Position numbers and translations under genes: made by a program. A stretch of DNA of 64,000 nt from RBC074 sp964470555 (GTDB taxonomy: Bacteria > Acidobacteriota > Blastocatellia > RBC074), in NCBI GenBank assembly GCA_964470555.1, contig CAYYDG010000015.1, forward strand, positions 1 through 64,000, read 5' to 3'. This document shows, piece after piece, positions 18,024-26,183 of this stretch (the first letter of the stretch is position 1; the number at the start of each line of letters is the position of its first letter). The notes below the pieces were generated by a model. The model made no database searches, had not been told where the DNA came from, and was given only the letters and a program-made list of their open reading frames with translations.

Positions 18024-19703
18024 TTACCACCCAATCGCGCAGCCATCTTTGCGCGGGTCAGAGCCGCCAAAAAGCGCGCCGGTTTTCGGATCAATCATAA
18101 TTGCCTGGTACCCGCCGAACATTCCCGGAGCAATCGTCAGCTTATGACCTTTGGCTTCCAGCAGCTTTCGCACGTCAGCGCCAATTGCCGATTCCAACGC
18201 CAGCCCGCTTTCAAAATGACGAAACCGCGCCTGTTCACCTGCCTGTTGAACGTCCATGCCGAAATCAATGAGGTTCATCAATACCTGAGCGTGGCCTTGC
18301 GCCTGCATATCGCCGCCCATCACGCCGAACGTCAGCCACGGTTTGCCATCGTGAAAGACCATCCCCGGGATCAAGGTATGAAACGGGCGTTTGCCGCCTT
18401 CCAGTTTGTTGGGATTGTTCGGGTCAAACGAAAAGCCTGCGCCGCGATTGTGCAAAATGACGCCGGTGTCGCCTGCAACCAGACCGGAACCGAAGGCACT
18501 GAAGATGCTTTGAATAAACGAAACCGAATTGTGGTCTTTATCCACCACGGTCAGGTAAACGGTGTCTTCGCCGCCTCGAGAACTTGGCGGCGTGTCGCTG
18601 CCCGCTTTGCCCGCGTCAATCTTCTTGCGAAGTTCGGCGGCGTATTCTTTCGACAGCAGTTTATCGAGCGGAGCTTTGTAAAACGCAGGATCGGCAATAT
18701 GCCAGGCGCGGTCGGCGTAAGCCAGCTTTTTCGCTTCGACCAGCAGATGCAGATACTCCGCCGAGTTATGGCCGAGGCTTTTCACATCGTAACCTTCCAG
18801 AATGTTCAGCATTTCCAGCACGGCCAGGCCTTGGTTATTCGGCGGCAATTCGTACACCGTGTGGCCGCGATAAGTCGTGCTGATTGGGTCGAGCCAATTT
18901 GACGTGTGAGCAGCGAAATCCGCTGCGGTATGCAATCCGCCCTGAGCCTGAGCGAATTTGAGAATCTTCTGCGCGATTTCTCCGGTGTAAAACACTCTGC
19001 TTCCTTTGGCTGCAACCAGTTTCAAAGTGTTGGCCAGATTCTTGTTGATAAAGATTTCGCCCGGTTCCAGAGGTTTTCCATTCGGCAAAAACGTCGCGGC
19101 GAAATCGGCGTTGGCTTTGTGTTGCAGCGCATTGTCCCAATCAGCGGCGATGACATCCGTGACCGGAAACCCGCGCTCGGCGTAATCAATCGCCGGTTGC
19201 AATACCTGACTGAGCTTCATCGTGCCGTAACGTTCCAGCAACTTCGCCCAACCATCCACCGCGCCCGGCACGGTCACGGAATGAATTCCGTCCGGCGGAG
19301 TTTTGGTGAAACCGCGTTTTTTTAGCTCGTCAATGCTGGCGGCTTTGGGCGAACGTCCGCTGGCGTTCAGAGCTTTCAACTCTTTCTTTTTCGTGTCCCA
19401 AACCAGCGCGAACAAATCGCCTCCGGGCGAGACCATCATCGGTTCGACCACGCACAGGACTGCGGCTGCGGCGACGGCGGCGTCAACGGCATTGCCGCCC
19501 TGCTGCAAGATGCGAAGTCCTGCGGCAGACGCCAGCGGCTGGCTGGTCGCCACCATTCCGTTCATGGCGCGGACGGCGGATCGAGTTCGCCCGCCGTTTT
19601 TGGCGGGTTTGTCGCCGATGGATTGTTGAGAATGCACGGTCATCACGGTTGCAAAGACGATTGCCGAAGCCAACGTTAAGGCAATGGCTTTCAGGTAAAA
19701 CAT
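18024..19703 (-). CDS. ggt: Gamma-glutamyltransferase (glutathione hydrolase), secreted
   Basis: The 559-residue protein has an N-terminal signal peptide (ends around VMTVHSQQ) and the Ntn-hydrolase fold of gamma-glutamyltranspeptidases. MVATSQPLASAAGLRILQQG and NAVDAAVAAAAVLCVVEP form the large-subunit start; GGEDTVYLTVVDKDHN contains the catalytic Thr381 at which autocleavage creates the small subunit; GVMGGDMQAQGHAQ forms the substrate loop. The enzyme removes or transfers gamma-glutamyl groups from glutathione and related peptides in the periplasm. AGGAGG precedes the start. It stands alone between the toxin-antitoxin operon and the surface-protein operon. Confidence 0.92.
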   Translation of the reverse strand: MFYLKAIALTLASAIVFATVMTVHSQQSIGDKPAKNGGRTRSAVRAMNGMVATSQPLASAAGLRILQQGGNAVDAAVAAAAVLCVVEPMMVSPGGDLFALVWDTKKKELKALNASGRSPKAASIDELKKRGFTKTPPDGIHSVTVPGAVDGWAKLLERYGTMKLSQVLQPAIDYAERGFPVTDVIAADWDNALQHKANADFAATFLPNGKPLEPGEIFINKNLANTLKLVAAKGSRVFYTGEIAQKILKFAQAQGGLHTAADFAAHTSNWLDPISTTYRGHTVYELPPNNQGLAVLEMLNILEGYDVKSLGHNSAEYLHLLVEAKKLAYADRAWHIADPAFYKAPLDKLLSKEYAAELRKKIDAGKAGSDTPPSSRGGEDTVYLTVVDKDHNSVSFIQSIFSAFGSGLVAGDTGVILHNRGAGFSFDPNNPNKLEGGKRPFHTLIPGMVFHDGKPWLTFGVMGGDMQAQGHAQVLMNLIDFGMDVQQAGEQARFRHFESGLALESAIGADVRKLLEAKGHKLTIAPGMFGGYQAIMIDPKTGALFGGSDPRKDGCAIGW

Positions 19704-19827
19704 CGTTTTCCTCCTGACTGCCTGACGGTTTTTGGTTGTTGATGAATGCGCGTGATTAGCGCCGGAGAAATTTCGATGAGCATCATACTCAGATCAACGC
19801 CGATTGGCGACATCGGTTGATGGTTCA

Positions 19828-19876
19828 AAAACAAGAAAGGCGATTCGATGAAGCGTCGCGTCATCGAATCGCCCGG
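19828..19876 (-). terminator. Intrinsic terminator of the surface-protein operon
   Basis: GGCGATTCGATGA (19839-19851) and TCATCGAATCGCC (19861-19873) form a perfect 13-bp stem with a nine-base loop. On the minus strand it is followed by TTTCTTGTTTTTG, a U-rich tract, and it lies 33 bases after the stop of the giant gene. Confidence 0.85.
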
Positions 19877-19905
19877 TGAAGAGCAAGCGGAGTTACTGAA
19901 CCTTG

Positions 19906-22900
19906 CTACGGCGCGAAGAAGCCGGAGATGTCAATGACCAGGTCGGTGGTGACGTGCGAATAGCGTTTGAAGCTGCCGTCCGGCGCCAGACCAACTGTGA
20001 AGTGTCGGTTGAAGATTTGTCCGGCCACGTAATTCGACGTTGCCACGGTCGGTTGCGTCGCATCGCTCGGCCAGAAAGTCAGGAAGCCGTTGCCAGCCAC
20101 ATTGACTGCCGTCACGTTTCCGATCAGCGCGCGCGCCGTCGGAGTCAGGTTTGTGCAGGGCGTCTGAGTCGTCTGCGTGTAAGTCGTGCCGCCGATCATC
20201 GGAGCCTGCGGCGTGAAACAACCTGATTCTCCCGCTCGCGTGTCCAGCAAACGCAGCGGCGCTCCCAGCGAATTGAACAGCAATCCTTCTCCATTCACGT
20301 CGTTGATTTGCGACGAGTAATAACCCATCACGTCAATCACCAGATCGGTCATGGTCGTGGTGAAGACTTTGAACTCGCCGCTCGGCGATAGTCCGACTGT
20401 GAAAGGTGCGTTCATGATTTGTCCGGTCGTGAAGTTGGAACTGGCGATGAAAGGTTGCATGGCGTTGGCGGGGAACATCGTCAGGTATCCGCCGCCAGCC
20501 GGATTGACAGTCGTCGCGTTGCCGACCAGCGCCAGCGCGTCCGACGGAACGGTCACTCCGTCGCAGGTCAATGTTCCCAACTGTGTTCGTGTGGAACCTG
20601 CCGACAAGGGCGCGTTTGTCGTCTGACAGCCGGAAAATCCGTTGCGAGTTTCGAGCAATCGAATCGGTTTGGGCAGCGGATGGAAATACAAGCCGGCTGC
20701 GCCCGGCGGCGCGAAGTAACCTGTCACATCAACCACCACGTCGGTGTTGGTTGTGACGAAGATTTTGAATGAGCCGTCACTGGCTCCAAGCCCGACGGTG
20801 AAGGCATTGTTGAGAATTTCGTTCGGTTGATAGTTGGAATTGGCGACCAGCGGTTGCGGGGCGTCGCTGGGATAAACGGTCAGGAAACCGCCGCCGGAAT
20901 TGACCGTGGTGATGTTGCCTGTGAGAGTGGTTGCATTGGCCGGAATGGTCAGGCCTTCGCAAATTCCGCGTCCGGGTTGAAGCCGCGACGTGCCTCCCTG
21001 AATCGGGGCGTTCGGTTGGTGACAAGCGTTGGGGCTTGCGCCGGGGCGCGTGTCGAGCAAACGCACAGGCCTGGCCAGCGGGTAATACATCAATCCAGTG
21101 CTGCCGATGAGCAATGTGTATTGGCGGTCGCCGAAACAGGAATTATCGTCGGTTGCGCGAATGGTGAATGTCGAAGCTCCGGCCGTGGTCGGCGTTCCGG
21201 TAATGGTGTTGCCGACCAGATCGAGTCCCGCCGGCAAACTGCCGGATTGCAGGGTGAAGTTGTAAGACCCGCTGCCGCCGGTCGCCGAGAGCGTGGCGTT
21301 GTAAGCGACAAAAGTCAGTCCGTTGTTGAGCGTGGCCGGGTTGACGGAGATCAATCCACATCCGACGTTGAGCGTGAAGGTGGATTCGGTCGTCGCTCCG
21401 CAGTTGTCTGTCGCGCTGACGACGATGGTGTGGCTGCCGAATGGCCCAGCATTGGTGACGGAAACGACGCCTGAAGCGTTGACCGTCGGAGCCGTGGTCA
21501 TGGGCGGAGTGACGCTGGCGATTTGATAAGCGGCGATGGTTCCGTTGTCAGTCGCCGTCGTCGGATTGATGGTCGTTGCCGCTCCCAGCGCGACGCTGGA
21601 ATTCGGGTAACTCAAAACAGGCGCAGTGTTGTCGGTAACGTTGACAATCAGGTTGCCGGTCGCGGTTCCGCCGTTTTCGTCAGTAACGGTCAGGACGACG
21701 GTGTTGTTGCCCAGAGCCGCGGCGCAGGCAGCGGCGATGTTTGCGGAAACGGTTCCGTTGTTGTTGGTGATGGAGGCGATGGAGATGCCTGCCGGAACGG
21801 TCGTCGCGGTGACTATCAGATTGCCAGCCGGAGTTTCATTATCATTGACGGTGGCGATGATTGAAACGGAAGCGGAAGTTCCTCGCTGGCGAATCAGAGT
21901 AGCGGCGGGAGTGATGCTGGGTCCGTTGTTTCCGACGTTGATGGTGAAAGAGGCGTCAGTGGTGGTTCCGCAGTTGTCCGTAGCCCTGACGGTGATGGTA
22001 TGAACGCCGACGGGAGCGGCAGCGGTGATGGAAACGACACCGGAAGCATTGACGGAAATGCCGCCAGTGTAAGAGCCGACGCTTTGCAGCGAGTAAGAGG
22101 TGATCGAACCGTTGTCGTTTGCGTTGGTCGGCGAGTTGCTGGTCGAGCTTCCCGAATTGACTGAAACGTTGCTGTAAGCCAGCGATGGAGCAGTGTTGGC
22201 AGTGACGTTGACGGTCAGGTCGCCGGTTGCAGTCAACGAACCATCAGAGACTTGGAATCGCACGGTTCCCGCAGTCGCCGTGCAGGAAGCTGCGACGACG
22301 GCGGTGATCGTGCCGTTGGTGTTGGCGATGCCTGTGACTGTGATGCCGGTGGCCGTCCCACCGGCAATTTGGGTGACGGTCAACGAACCAGCCGGAGTCT
22401 GCGCATCGTTGACAGTGCCGACGGTGACTGCCGCGCCGCCCGGCGAACCCTGCTGTCTGGAGATAGCCGCAGCGGGCGTGAATGTCGGGGCAGTGTTGTT
22501 GACGGTCAGCGTGAAGCTTGCGTCGGTGAAGGCTCCGCAATTGTCGGTTGCGCGAATGGTGATGGTGTGATTGCCAATCGGAGCAGCGTTGCTGATGCTG
22601 ACGAGGCCAGAGGAATTGACCGAAATCGTCCCGGTGTATGTGCCAGGCGATTGGAGGGCGTAACTCGCAATCGTGCCGTTGTCGGTAGCCGTGGTCGGCG
22701 AATTGGTGGTTGAAGCGCCGCCGTTGACGGAAATGTTGTTGTAAATCAGCGTCGGCGCTGTGTTGGCCGTAACGTTGACGGTCAGGTTGGCTGTCGCTGT
22801 TGCGCCGCCGCCGTCGGTGACGGTCAGCACAACGGTGTTCGCGCCGACTGTGGCGATGCAGTTCGCCGTGACGGTTGCGGTGATGGTTCCGTTGGAGTTG

Positions 22901-25575
22901 GTAATGTCGGTGACGGTGATGCCAGTCGGAACGGTCGTCGCGGTGACTACCAGACTGCCCGCGGCGGTTTCGTTATCGTTGACGGTGGCGATGGTGGCGC
23001 TCGATCCTGCGCTGCCTGCCTGTCGGGTCAACGGCCCGCCCGCCGTGATGCTGGGCGGATTGTTGCAACCGCCCAGCCGTATGCTCGCGGTTCCGGCACC
23101 GAAATCAGTAGTGACCAAATCCTGTCGCCCATCCTGATTGAAATCGCCCAGCGCCAGTGGATAGCCAGCGCTATTGCCAGTAACCGACAAACTGGAGGGC
23201 GAACCGAAGCCGCCCAGCCCATCGCCCAGCAAATAATCAATTCCCAGGCTCTTGCGGACGGCAATGTCCGGATTGCCGTCGTTGTTGAAATCGCCGGCCA
23301 CGACCTGTGAAGGCCCAACGTTGATGCTGGGGTTAGTCGAGCCGGTGAAATCGCCCAACCCATCGCCAAAACGAATGGACAGTGTGTTGGAACTCTGATT
23401 GGAGGTGACGAAATCCAGCTTGCCGTCTTTGTTGAAATCGCCCAGCGCCAGAAACTCCGGGTTCGCGCCGACGGTGATTTCCGTCGTGCCGCTGAAATTG
23501 CCTGCGCCGTCATTCAGTCGCACCGAAACCGTTCCGGCATTTTGATTGGAGACGGCGAAATCCAGGTCGCCGTCCGCGTCGAAATCACCGGTCACGACAT
23601 GGCCGGGACCGTCGCCGACGCTGACATTGGTCGAGCCGATGAAAACGCCTGCGCCGTTGCCAAAACGCACAGAGACTGTGTCGCCACTGATGTTGGCGGT
23701 GAGGAAATCGAGCTTGCCATCGCCATTGAAATCGCCGACCGCGATGGATTTGGGCGTGCCGCTGATGCTGATATTGGTCGTGCCGCTGAAATTGCCCGCG
23801 CCATCGCCGAAACGAATGGAAACACTGTTGATGGTGTTGGCGACTGCCAAATCCTGATTGCCGTCGCCGTTGAAATCGCCGACCGCGACGTTGTTTGGCG
23901 AGGTGCCGGTACTGACTGTCGTGGTTCCGCTGAAATTGCCTGCGCCGTCGCCCAGACGAATGGAGACTGTGGCGCTGCTGCCGTTGACGATGGCCAAATC
24001 CTGTTTGCCGTCATTGTTGAAATCGCCTACCGCAATTCCCCGCGGCGAGCCGACGCTGATGTTGGGCGCGCTGGTAAAGAGTGGCGGCGTAGCGCAGGCC
24101 GTGCCGTTTTGTACCGTCAGCGTAAAAGTCTTGCTGGTAGAACCAGCGGGGCGAATGGATGTAACTGTGACGGTGTAAGTCCCCGCCGGATGCGCGTTGA
24201 CGACGCTGACCACGCCTGTGACTGGGTTGGCGTAAAAAACGCCGTTGAAGCCGGAAGACGCTTTGGCGATGAGGTTGGTGGCGTCGGTCGGCGAGGCATC
24301 CGGCGTGACGGTTGTTTGCGCGCCGAGGCCCACGGTCGTTGGCGGATAATTTCCCAGCGTCGGCACTATACCGGCGAACGGCGATTCATACGCGCCCATA
24401 TCCACCACACCTTGCTGGATGCGCGCATTGCCTGCCAGATCGGTCGTGACGCCCGCAGGGATCAGCGAATTGTTGCCGGTGCCAACCGCGATGCTGGCGC
24501 TGGTTGGCGTCAGGTCAGGATTCAAGCCAGGGTCGCCCGTCAGATTGCCGTTCACCCCGTTGATGATGCCGCAGGTGCCATCTTCGATGAGCGAATTCTG
24601 TACGGTTGTTCCGGTAGTAATACTGCAATCACCCGTGCCGCCTGTGCTGTTGGCAATGATGCTGTTTCTGAGATTGAGCGTGCCGCCATTGTTTCTCACG
24701 GTGGAACTGGAAGTATTGGTATTTCCCGAAATGGTGCTGTTGTAGATGTTGAGTACACCACCATTGCTGTGAACCCCTCCGGCAGGTCCCTGATTTCCTG
24801 AGATGGCGCAGTTGACCAGTGTGGTTGTTACTGCTGGAGAAGAGCCAAGCCAAAGAGCGCCACCACTGGTATTCGCCGTGTTGAGGTCGAACACGCTGTT
24901 GTTGAGATTGAGTGTGCCGGCATCGGCGTTGATGGCGCCGCCATAGCCCGCACTGCCATTGGTAAGTTCCACGTTATTCACCGTCAACGTGCCGCCCGTG
25001 CTGTCAAAATCAAGCGCGCCGCCAAAGCCCGTCCCAGCCACAAATCCATTGGTGGCTTTCAGGTTCTGGATGGTGACGGAAATGCCGTCTGTTTGGATTG
25101 AATTCAAACTGCGATAGAGATTGTTGCCGCTGATGATCGTGTTCGCCATGCCGTTGCCGTTGATCGTCAAGCTGTCTGTGATGTTGGGCAGATTGCTGGT
25201 CAAGATGATCGTGCCGTTGACGCTGAAGTTGATTGTATCGGCTCCGCTCGACGCATTGGCCTGCGTGATGCAATAACGCAGAGTGCCGGACAGGCCCGAT
25301 CCAGTGTTGGTGTCGTCCAGACTGTTGACGGTATAAGTGGCGAAAGGCGCAACCGGCGCAACCGTCGAATTAAAGGCTTTCGGGGCTATTTGCTTGAGCA
25401 GTTTTCCGGCGCGGCTTTGTTCTGTAATGCCGAATTTGTCCAGAGCGTCGGCGTTTACCGAACGCAGCATGAAGGTGGCGAGCGCCGCCAGCATCAGACT
25501 GGCAAACAGGGGAAAAATGATTTGCGCCAAACGACGCCGTAGAGGTTTTTGACGATTTGTCACGGAGGATTTCAT
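19906..25575 (-). CDS. Giant mosaic cell-surface protein: beta-helix, FG-GAP/VCBS repeats, Ig-like super-repeats, triple C-terminal module
   Basis: The 1889-residue protein has a basic N-terminus and one hydrophobic export/anchor segment (about 20-40). Residues 75-400 are a right-handed beta-helix of the 'choice-of-anchor' type. About 510-845 holds seven FG-GAP/VCBS repeats with Ca2+-binding GDFNxDGxxD cores. About 845-1430 contains three super-repeats of roughly 190 residues, each a pair of Ig-like domains with NDNETPAGSL and TAPxLxY signatures, then a putative Ig domain. The C-terminal 380 residues are three copies of a roughly 125-residue module beginning PVRLLDTR and ending VVDVTGYF. AAGGAG at eight bases selects ATG 25575. 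It lies 34 bases after a receiver gene and shares its special promoter. Adhesin or ligand-binding scaffold is inference. Confidence 0.85.
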   Translation of the reverse strand: MKSSVTNRQKPLRRRLAQIIFPLFASLMLAALATFMLRSVNADALDKFGITEQSRAGKLLKQIAPKAFNSTVAPVAPFATYTVNSLDDTNTGSGLSGTLRYCITQANASSGADTINFSVNGTIILTSNLPNITDSLTINGNGMANTIISGNNLYRSLNSIQTDGISVTIQNLKATNGFVAGTGFGGALDFDSTGGTLTVNNVELTNGSAGYGGAINADAGTLNLNNSVFDLNTANTSGGALWLGSSPAVTTTLVNCAISGNQGPAGGVHSNGGVLNIYNSTISGNTNTSSSTVRNNGGTLNLRNSIIANSTGGTGDCSITTGTTVQNSLIEDGTCGIINGVNGNLTGDPGLNPDLTPTSASIAVGTGNNSLIPAGVTTDLAGNARIQQGVVDMGAYESPFAGIVPTLGNYPPTTVGLGAQTTVTPDASPTDATNLIAKASSGFNGVFYANPVTGVVSVVNAHPAGTYTVTVTSIRPAGSTSKTFTLTVQNGTACATPPLFTSAPNISVGSPRGIAVGDFNNDGKQDLAIVNGSSATVSIRLGDGAGNFSGTTTVSTGTSPNNVAVGDFNGDGNQDLAVANTINSVSIRFGDGAGNFSGTTNISISGTPKSIAVGDFNGDGKLDFLTANISGDTVSVRFGNGAGVFIGSTNVSVGDGPGHVVTGDFDADGDLDFAVSNQNAGTVSVRLNDGAGNFSGTTEITVGANPEFLALGDFNKDGKLDFVTSNQSSNTLSIRFGDGLGDFTGSTNPSINVGPSQVVAGDFNNDGNPDIAVRKSLGIDYLLGDGLGGFGSPSSLSVTGNSAGYPLALGDFNQDGRQDLVTTDFGAGTASIRLGGCNNPPSITAGGPLTRQAGSAGSSATIATVNDNETAAGSLVVTATTVPTGITVTDITNSNGTITATVTANCIATVGANTVVLTVTDGGGATATANLTVNVTANTAPTLIYNNISVNGGASTTNSPTTATDNGTIASYALQSPGTYTGTISVNSSGLVSISNAAPIGNHTITIRATDNCGAFTDASFTLTVNNTAPTFTPAAAISRQQGSPGGAAVTVGTVNDAQTPAGSLTVTQIAGGTATGITVTGIANTNGTITAVVAASCTATAGTVRFQVSDGSLTATGDLTVNVTANTAPSLAYSNVSVNSGSSTSNSPTNANDNGSITSYSLQSVGSYTGGISVNASGVVSITAAAPVGVHTITVRATDNCGTTTDASFTINVGNNGPSITPAATLIRQRGTSASVSIIATVNDNETPAGNLIVTATTVPAGISIASITNNNGTVSANIAAACAAALGNNTVVLTVTDENGGTATGNLIVNVTDNTAPVLSYPNSSVALGAATTINPTTATDNGTIAAYQIASVTPPMTTAPTVNASGVVSVTNAGPFGSHTIVVSATDNCGATTESTFTLNVGCGLISVNPATLNNGLTFVAYNATLSATGGSGSYNFTLQSGSLPAGLDLVGNTITGTPTTAGASTFTIRATDDNSCFGDRQYTLLIGSTGLMYYPLARPVRLLDTRPGASPNACHQPNAPIQGGTSRLQPGRGICEGLTIPANATTLTGNITTVNSGGGFLTVYPSDAPQPLVANSNYQPNEILNNAFTVGLGASDGSFKIFVTTNTDVVVDVTGYFAPPGAAGLYFHPLPKPIRLLETRNGFSGCQTTNAPLSAGSTRTQLGTLTCDGVTVPSDALALVGNATTVNPAGGGYLTMFPANAMQPFIASSNFTTGQIMNAPFTVGLSPSGEFKVFTTTMTDLVIDVMGYYSSQINDVNGEGLLFNSLGAPLRLLDTRAGESGCFTPQAPMIGGTTYTQTTQTPCTNLTPTARALIGNVTAVNVAGNGFLTFWPSDATQPTVATSNYVAGQIFNRHFTVGLAPDGSFKRYSHVTTDLVIDISGFFAP

Positions 25576-25609
25576 CACAGGTACTCCTTTTCGAGTTCAA
25601 AGAACGGAT

Positions 25610-25957
25610 TCAATGTTTGGAATTGATCAGAGCAGGGAGTTCGAGCAGATTTTCTTTGGAGATAAATCCGCAAGCCCCGGCACGTTGAGCGTCGGCGCGA
25701 AACTTTGCGCTGTCGTGCTGGGTCACAATCACCACGCGGGCGGCGGGAAATTCGGCCAGGATTTGCCGCGTCGCCGCCAGACCGTCCAGTTCCGGCATTT
25801 CGATGTCCATCAACACACAGTCCGGTTGGAATTGCCGATAAGCGGCCACGGCCTGGCTGCCGGTTGTGCATTCATGAATTTCATCCGTCAGCTTGCCCAA
25901 CAGACTGCGGAGCAGGCGGCGCATCCCGGCATTGTCTTCGACAATCAACATAATCAT
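25610..25957 (-). CDS. Stand-alone response-regulator receiver protein (RR1)
   Basis: The protein is 115 residues and consists of only a CheY-like receiver domain: acidic pair in MLIVEDN, phospho-acceptor Asp51 in CVLMDIEMPELDG, and the conserved lysine in FISKEN. There is no output domain. It is clearly paralogous to the receiver at 30084-30440 (shared R-R-L-L-R, VLMDIEMP and KENL). It is the first gene of an operon with the giant surface protein, transcribed from a promoter with tandem TAC-type repeats shared with the cyclitol operons. It may act as phosphate sink or protein-protein switch for the neighbouring kinases. ATG 25951 is an alternative start. Confidence 0.88.
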   Translation of the reverse strand: MIMLIVEDNAGMRRLLRSLLGKLTDEIHECTTGSQAVAAYRQFQPDCVLMDIEMPELDGLAATRQILAEFPAARVVIVTQHDSAKFRADAQRAGACGFISKENLLELPALINSKH

Positions 25958-25979
25958 CCTGCAAACCTTCGGTGGAATT

Positions 25980-26096
25980 GTGACGGCTGGATTGTCGCGG
26001 GTCTGGCTGAGACGCGCATCGGTGAAACCTACCCAATTGAGATGGGGGAGGGATACCTATTTTTGCTGGGTAGAAACTACCTATGTGGAGTGGGAA
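25980..26096 (-). promoter_or_regulatory. Box plus three tandem TACCYA repeats upstream of the receiver/giant-protein operon
   Basis: The 20-bp box GTGACGGCTGGATTGTCGCG (25980-25999) is followed 31 bp further from the gene by three repeats starting at 26030 (TACCCAATTGAGATGGGG), 26054 (TACCTATTTTTGCTGGGTA) and 26078 (TACCTATGTGGAGTGG), a 24-bp period. The same box-plus-repeats layout stands before the dehydrogenase and SnoaL/cyclase operons. TACCTAT matches the NarL heptamer consensus TACYYMT. Binding by a local NarL-type regulator is inferred. Confidence 0.7.
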
Positions 26097-26183
26097 AATT
26101 TCCGAGTGGGCGCTTTATGTCTGTGACTGACTGCTCAATGGCAAATGGAAAATGAAACTACTCCCCAAATTTCTCCCATTTTG

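Noticed and set aside
20230..21080. Three C-terminal repeats of the giant protein as separate genes or transposon copies
   Set aside because: They are in one frame without starts or stops and form a repeated protein module.
23100..24060. CRISPR-like regularly spaced repeats
   Set aside because: The periodic similarity is the coding sequence of seven FG-GAP repeats (about 47 codons each) in the giant protein, in frame and diverged.
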